DNA of 20,575 nucleotides, taken from the NCBI GenBank assembly GCA_030049955.1, contig JASIJX010000276.1:1-20575 (forward strand), given 5' to 3'. This stretch comes from Acidobacteriaceae bacterium (GTDB taxonomy: Bacteria; Acidobacteriota; Terriglobia; Terriglobales; Acidobacteriaceae). Shown here piece by piece: positions 16,999 through 20,575 of this stretch. The notes beneath the pieces were generated by a model. That model saw only the letters and a list, made by a program, of their open reading frames with translations. It was not told the DNA's origin and searched no databases. Within the stretch, counting starts at the first letter, position 1; each line of letters begins with the position of its first letter. The translations under genes were made by a program, and so were the position numbers.

Positions 16999-17788
16999 GA
17001 TCCCAGCCCCGATGCCAAAGCCCAACCCGCGTCCACGGAAAATACCTGACCTGTGATGGCTCGTGAAGAATTCGTGAGCAGGTGCACGCACGTTCCGGCG
17101 ACATCTTCTGGCCGCATAGGGTTCCCAGCAATGGCTGACGAACCCTCATGTGCGCCCGGAGCGCAGAATCAGAAGTTGCGCTCCGGCTCATGGGAGTCTC
17201 GACCAGCGCCGGCGCAATCGCGTTGACGCGAATGCCGCAGTCAGCATAGCAAGATGCCATCGTGCGGGTCATGGATATGATGGCTCCCTTACTGGCGGCA
17301 TACGCCACGCCGGGAAAGTGTTACGCATCGGGGTGCAGCGCAAGGACGCTACTCATGTTGAGGACAACACCACGTTCGCCTTCGACTGCTTCCTGTTTGA
17401 GCATGATGCGCAGCACCTCACGGCACATCCGATATTGAGTGGTGACGTTTGTGCTCAAGATGCGTTTCCATGCCGTCTCGGTGCATTCATGAACCGGGCC
17501 GTCGCCAATGCTCCTTCCTCCTATCCCGGCAACGTTGAAGAGAGCATCAATTCTTCCAAATCTCTTCTTTAGTAAGCCAACGGTCCTCGGCGCGGCTTCC
17601 TGGTGTGTCAGATCGGCGCAGAAGTACTCGCAATCCGAAGCCAGCTCCCGCAGCTCGGCCGCAAGCGACCGGCCCGTCTCTTCGTTGTTGCTGATAAGCC
17701 CGAACACGGCCCCGCGCCCTGCAAGTTGTCTCGCAGTAGCTGCTCCAATTCCAGAGCTCGCGGTGATCATGTAGGTTCTCGCAGTCAT
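16995..17788 (-). pseudogene. SDR-family oxidoreductase with nonsense codon and frameshift
   Basis: This is a short-chain dehydrogenase of about 260 residues, likely acting with NAD(P) on a sugar or sugar acid. It starts at ATG 17786-17788, overlapping the SIS stop (ATGA). The N-terminus reads MITASSGIGAATARQLAGRG; the usual TGxxxGxG motif lacks its Gly, as if one codon was lost. FNVAGIGG matches the NNAG region. NMSSVLALHPDA leads to an in-frame TAA at 17321-17323, then HFPGVAYAASKGAIISMTRT continues in the same frame with the catalytic YxxxK. GAA-to-TAA would explain the stop. After RVRQPLLG a one-base loss near 17121-17127 shifts the frame; the corrected reading is NPMRPEDVAGTCVHLLTN, then GQVFSVDAGWALASGLGS and TGA at 16995-16997. 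Three independent lesions argue for genuine loss of function. Confidence 0.86.
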
Positions 17789-18600
17789 CCGGCACTTTCC
17801 GAAATGTTTGGGTTGTGCATAGCTCGTGCGTAACGGCGGTGTTGATCATTGAGCCACAAATCGTAATTTTCGCGGGCCTGACTTAGGTGCATGTTTTCAA
17901 GAACGCAGTGCCGGATACCGCGCGAATCTAGAATCCGAAGGGTGAGCTCATTGAGACACTGGACGATAGAGAGCGCGCCGATTGATGAGAGCGGTGCGAT
18001 TCGGTACACTCCGGTCTTTCCCTCGATTGTTGTGCTCACATCGCCCATTGGCATCCCGTTATCCAGAAAGATCCCGCGACGAGATTGGTTAACAACATGA
18101 AAGAGGGTCATCCCAGAGGAATGTTTAGGCGGTGCTGTAGACGCTTGACGATGCGAAGCGATGACGATCAGCGGATTGTCGGGCATGCGGCGCGTAAATT
18201 CCAAGGCAATGTCGACAGCCGCCGCCGTTTGTCCGGTTGCGGAGACCACGATCAATGGCTCATTTGGCGCGATATACACCTCATCAAGCAATTTCGGACC
18301 CAAGCCCTCTACCTGTTCCACTGCCTGAGCCAGTCGAAGACCGCTAGCCCCGATCACATCGGTAAACGTCGAAAGGACTGCCGGCAGGATCGGATGAAAT
18401 CCTGTCAGGGCGCCCATCCGTACGCAAAGTTCTTCGACGGCAAGCCGTGAATGTCCGTTGGCATATACGTGAACGAGGCCGCCAGCGCCAATTGCATCCG
18501 CAAAGAGTTTCGCGACCGATACCAGATTGTCTTTCTGCGCGACGAGGCACTGCTGAATCAAAGCCAGCTGTCCAGGAAAGGAAAGTTCGTATTCGGACAT
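17785..18600 (-). CDS. SIS-domain (phosphosugar-binding) protein
   Basis: This 271-residue cytoplasmic protein resembles the COG4821-type sugar isomerase-domain proteins, which bind or isomerise sugar phosphates. Residues about 30-190 are the SIS fold: AGGLVHVYANGHSRLAVEEL (39-58), then LIVVSATGQTAAAVDIALEF and NPLIVIAS, where the SATGQT loop takes the place of the usual phosphate-gripping Ser/Thr-rich loop. The C-terminal third is helical. ATG 18598-18600 is chosen because AGGAGA stands 8 bases upstream; a frame extension to 18636 has no ribosome site. It lies 32 bases after the corrected end of the MFS gene and overlaps the SDR start by 4 bases. It is intact. Placement beside a ROK kinase suggests handling of the phosphorylated sugar, but the reaction is not known. 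Confidence 0.85.
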   Translation of the reverse strand: MSEYELSFPGQLALIQQCLVAQKDNLVSVAKLFADAIGAGGLVHVYANGHSRLAVEELCVRMGALTGFHPILPAVLSTFTDVIGASGLRLAQAVEQVEGLGPKLLDEVYIAPNEPLIVVSATGQTAAAVDIALEFTRRMPDNPLIVIASHRQASTAPPKHSSGMTLFHVVNQSRRGIFLDNGMPMGDVSTTIEGKTGVYRIAPLSSIGALSIVQCLNELTLRILDSRGIRHCVLENMHLSQARENYDLWLNDQHRRYARAMHNPNISESAG

Positions 18601-18664
18601 GAGCGGTTCTCCTATTCTGTACGAAATTACATTCAATCGAGTTCTTGGGATCTCGGCGTGGAAT

Positions 18665-20080
18665 TCAAATCAACTGGATCATAGGTTGCCGTTCTTGCTT
18701 TGTCGCGAGCCGCATTCTTCCGAAAAGCACCGCGGACGAGATTCGCTTCGATCTCTTCGAGGGTAGCGCCCTTAGTTTCGGGCAGAAATCTCCACGCAAC
18801 GAATGCCTGGAGGCCGGCCATGCACGCCAGCAAGGAAACGTGAAAGAAGGCCCAACGCGGTGGAACAAAAGTGGAAATAAAAGAACAACAGTCGCATTTG
18901 TAAGCCACTGGGTTATCACCGGCAGCATCATCAAGCGGCCTCGTGCGCGGTTCGGAAAAAGCTCCGGGATAAGAGTCCAGAAGGCCGGCCCTATACAGGA
19001 TGCGAAGAATGCGATAAACATCGCGAAGAGAAAGATGCTGGCTGGCCCTGCCAGTTGGCCCGTGTTCGCCCTGATGCAGAGAAGAAAAAGGGAGCAGAAC
19101 ATTCCCAGTGAGCCCACAACGTAGAGGGCGCGCCTTCCAAAGCGATCGATCGTCCAGAACGATATCGCAGTAAACGCAAAGTTGACGCTGCCGATCAAAA
19201 ACGTCGAAAGCAGAGCAGTGTCAATTGTCCATCCCTCCGACTTGAGCATGAGAGGCAAATAGTCGATTACTGTATCAATGCCAGAAACGTGAACCAGAAC
19301 CGCGAGGACCAATGTGAGAGCCAGAACCCGGCGCAAACGGGGGTCCTTAATGGAAATCTCTCGTCCCGAATTCCGTAGGCTTTCTTCGATTTCTGCGGCT
19401 TCCACATTCAATTCGTCCTGGCTCACAATACGGCCAAGAACTTCGCACGCTTCCTTCTTTCTCCCTGAAATGAAAAGATAGCGCGGGGTCTCAGGAGCAC
19501 CAAGGAGGACTGCAACGAACAAAAGACTAGGGAGGCATCCGCTGATGAACATCCAACGCCAATTCGTGCTTCCCAGATTCCGCAAGCCAAAATTGATGAG
19601 ATAGGAAATGAGGATTCCGCTCGTAATTGACATCTGATAAGCAGCGCCCATGCGCCCGCGAATATTCTTTGGGGCGACTTCGGCCACGTATAGCGGTGAA
19701 AGGATTGACACCGCTCCCACGGCCAAGCCTCCCAAGAATCTCGCCACAATCAGAACCGGAACATCGGGCGCGAGGCCCGTTACAAGAGAGCTCGCAGCGA
19801 AGGTCGCTGCAACGATCAGGAGCAGACGTTTCCGCCCAAAGCGGTCGGTGAGCGAACCGGCCAGCGCCGCACCGAAGATGCAGCCGAATAGTAACGAACT
19901 GTAAACCCAGCCAAGCCCGAGATCGGAGAGATTGAAGTGTGCTGAGAGAAACGGACCTGCGCCGACAATGATTGCCAGGTCGAAGCCAAACAACAGCCCT
20001 CCCAAAGCCGCGACAGCTCCCAGGAAGATGACATAGGGAATGCTGCAGTGGTTGCGGCTTTTTTCGTGAACAGAGCCCAT
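18665..20080 (-). CDS. MFS sugar porter, 3' end frameshifted
   Basis: This inner-membrane sugar:proton symporter-type protein has about 12 expected helices. Sugar-porter marks are GGLLFGFDLAIIVGA (TM1), DRFGRKRLLL (loop 2-3), RFLGGLAVGAVSILSPLYVAE (TM4), GAPETPRYLF (end of TM6), DRFGRRALY (loop 8-9) and FWTLIPELFPNRARGR (TM10-11). Near 18848-18856, after LLFHRVG, the frame changes. The alternative frame gives WAFFHVSLLACMAGLQAFVA (TM12) and then the family signature PETKGATLEEIE, ending at a TGA at 18633-18635. In the frame given here TM12 and PETKG are replaced by unrelated residues, so this product is probably inactive unless the shift is an error. ATG 20078-20080 has a GGAGAG ribosome site and starts 24 bases after the aldolase stop. 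Confidence 0.9.
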   Translation of the reverse strand: MGSVHEKSRNHCSIPYVIFLGAVAALGGLLFGFDLAIIVGAGPFLSAHFNLSDLGLGWVYSSLLFGCIFGAALAGSLTDRFGRKRLLLIVAATFAASSLVTGLAPDVPVLIVARFLGGLAVGAVSILSPLYVAEVAPKNIRGRMGAAYQMSITSGILISYLINFGLRNLGSTNWRWMFISGCLPSLLFVAVLLGAPETPRYLFISGRKKEACEVLGRIVSQDELNVEAAEIEESLRNSGREISIKDPRLRRVLALTLVLAVLVHVSGIDTVIDYLPLMLKSEGWTIDTALLSTFLIGSVNFAFTAISFWTIDRFGRRALYVVGSLGMFCSLFLLCIRANTGQLAGPASIFLFAMFIAFFASCIGPAFWTLIPELFPNRARGRLMMLPVITQWLTNATVVLLFPLLFHRVGPSFTFPCWRAWPASRHSLRGDFCPKLRALPSKRSKRISSAVLFGRMRLATKQERQPMIQLI

Positions 20081-20104
20081 GCAGAGCTTCTCTCCTCATT
20101 CACT

Positions 20105-20575
20105 TCAGGCATGACTTCGTTCGGCGCTTCGAGGAGCTCTCGCTTCGTCGATTCGCATGCTGTAATCCCTTACTCGTCCCACGATCTCGGATACATCCTG
20201 ACGCGCGATCTTTGAGGCGCTGATGAGATCGTTTCCCACCCCCAATGCAAAGGCGCCGGCACGAATGTAGTCCTCAGCATTGGCCACGGATACACCTCCC
20301 ATGGGAAGCAGATCGACTTGCGGAAGGGGCGCTTTAACCGCACGGATGAAATCAGGGCCGCCACCGGAGCAGGCCGGAAATACCTTTACGCAGCTCGCCC
20401 CCGCCTCCCATGCAGCAAGGATCTCCGTCGGGGTGAAAGCGCCAGGGATCACTGGAATGCTGTATCTGCGGCAGTAGCGGACAACGGAGCGGTTGAGTGT
20501 TGGACTGACAATGAATTGCGCGCCTGCTTGCACGCAGCGCGCCGCTGTTTGGGTATCCAGCACCGTGCCCGCTCC
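20105..20575 (-). CDS. KDPG/KHG-type aldolase (N-terminus outside window)
   Basis: This class I aldolase would split a 2-keto-3-deoxy sugar acid (phosphate) into pyruvate and an aldehyde. The frame is open to the last base (GAGTVLDTQTAARCVQAGAQ), so about 50-60 N-terminal residues, including the catalytic Glu region, lie beyond the window. Visible marks are GAGTVLD, the AQFIVSPTLN strand, IPVIPGAFTPTEI, the Schiff-base Lys in ASCVKVFPA, LLPMGGVSVANAEDYIRAGA (phosphate-binding GG) and FALGVGNDL. It is intact as far as seen and stops at TGA 20105-20107, 24 bases before the MFS start. It is the most upstream gene visible in the catabolic operon; the promoter is off the right edge. Whether the substrate is KDPG, 2-keto-3-deoxyfuconate or another acid cannot be read here. 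Confidence 0.9.
   Translation of the reverse strand, partial: GAGTVLDTQTAARCVQAGAQFIVSPTLNRSVVRYCRRYSIPVIPGAFTPTEILAAWEAGASCVKVFPACSGGGPDFIRAVKAPLPQVDLLPMGGVSVANAEDYIRAGAFALGVGNDLISASKIARQDVSEIVGRVRDYSMRIDEARAPRSAERSHA

Noticed and set aside
17321..17788. Reading the two SDR open frames as two separate genes.
   Set aside because: They are in the same frame, separated only by one TAA, and together give one complete SDR with the cofactor motif in the first part and YxxxK in the second.
19695..19712. GGTGAAAGGATTGACACC on the plus strand resembles the shared promoter element.
   Set aside because: It lies inside the MFS coding sequence on the opposite strand, has no -10 box at the right distance, and no plus-strand gene follows.
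1..20575. CRISPR arrays, tRNA or rRNA genes, insertion sequences and integrases.
   Set aside because: No spaced direct repeats, cloverleaf, rRNA-like or transposase-like sequence was seen, so the decay is not obviously driven by mobile elements inside the window.

Overview
The window looks like a piece of an Acidobacteriota chromosome, probably Terriglobia. This rests on the 1268-residue Oar-like TonB-dependent receptor with an N-terminal carboxypeptidase-regulatory domain, the secreted glycoside hydrolases and the sugar-catabolic gene set. That assignment is inference from gene style, because no rRNA or marker gene is present. The content is a polysaccharide/sugar-utilisation locus, probably aimed at fucose- or deoxysugar-containing glycans. 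Part of it is intact and part is clearly decaying.

Left part, plus strand: a 5'-truncated and frameshifted right-handed beta-helix protein (1-1292); an intergenic stretch holding the two ends of a deleted GH3 beta-glucosidase on the minus strand (1419-1700) and a strong sigma70-type promoter (1943-1972); the TonB-dependent receptor (2099-5905); a secreted zinc-dependent phospholipase C/S1-P1-fold protein with extra C-terminal beta domains (6001-7470); and an AraC-family regulator (7506-8456).

Middle, minus strand: a gene graveyard. It has an internally deleted NHL/six-bladed-propeller gene (8520-9017) and a long clan GH-A-like glycoside hydrolase with three wall/carbohydrate-binding-type repeats, broken by at least four in-frame TAG codons and several frameshifts (9095-11863). 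The next 945 bases (11864-12809) hold nothing recognisable apart from a small unidentified coding-like remnant.

Right part, minus strand: an intact Tat-type secreted GH29 alpha-L-fucosidase (12810-14402) with its own promoter (14497-14526). Upstream lies a tightly packed operon that enters from beyond the right edge: KDPG-type aldolase (partial), MFS sugar porter (3' frameshift), SIS-domain sugar-phosphate protein, SDR dehydrogenase (nonsense codon plus frameshift), FAD-dependent oxidoreductase and ROK sugar kinase (frameshift). Two 4-base ATGA overlaps and a 3-base gap suggest translational coupling.

Reading of the whole (inference): extracellular enzymes release sugar, the TonB receptor takes up oligosaccharide, the MFS porter brings monosaccharide into the cytoplasm, and oxidoreductases, kinase and aldolase break it down. 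The most interesting non-coding signal is a 20-base element around the -35 box that is 19/20 identical between the TonB-receptor promoter and the fucosidase promoter 12.6 kb away. Each copy is followed by a different palindrome in the -35/-10 spacer, as expected for a small co-regulated set. Several disruptions are single-base or dinucleotide indels in short runs, so sequencing or assembly error cannot be excluded for the ROK, MFS and beta-helix genes. The GH3, propeller, GH-A and SDR lesions look like genuine decay.
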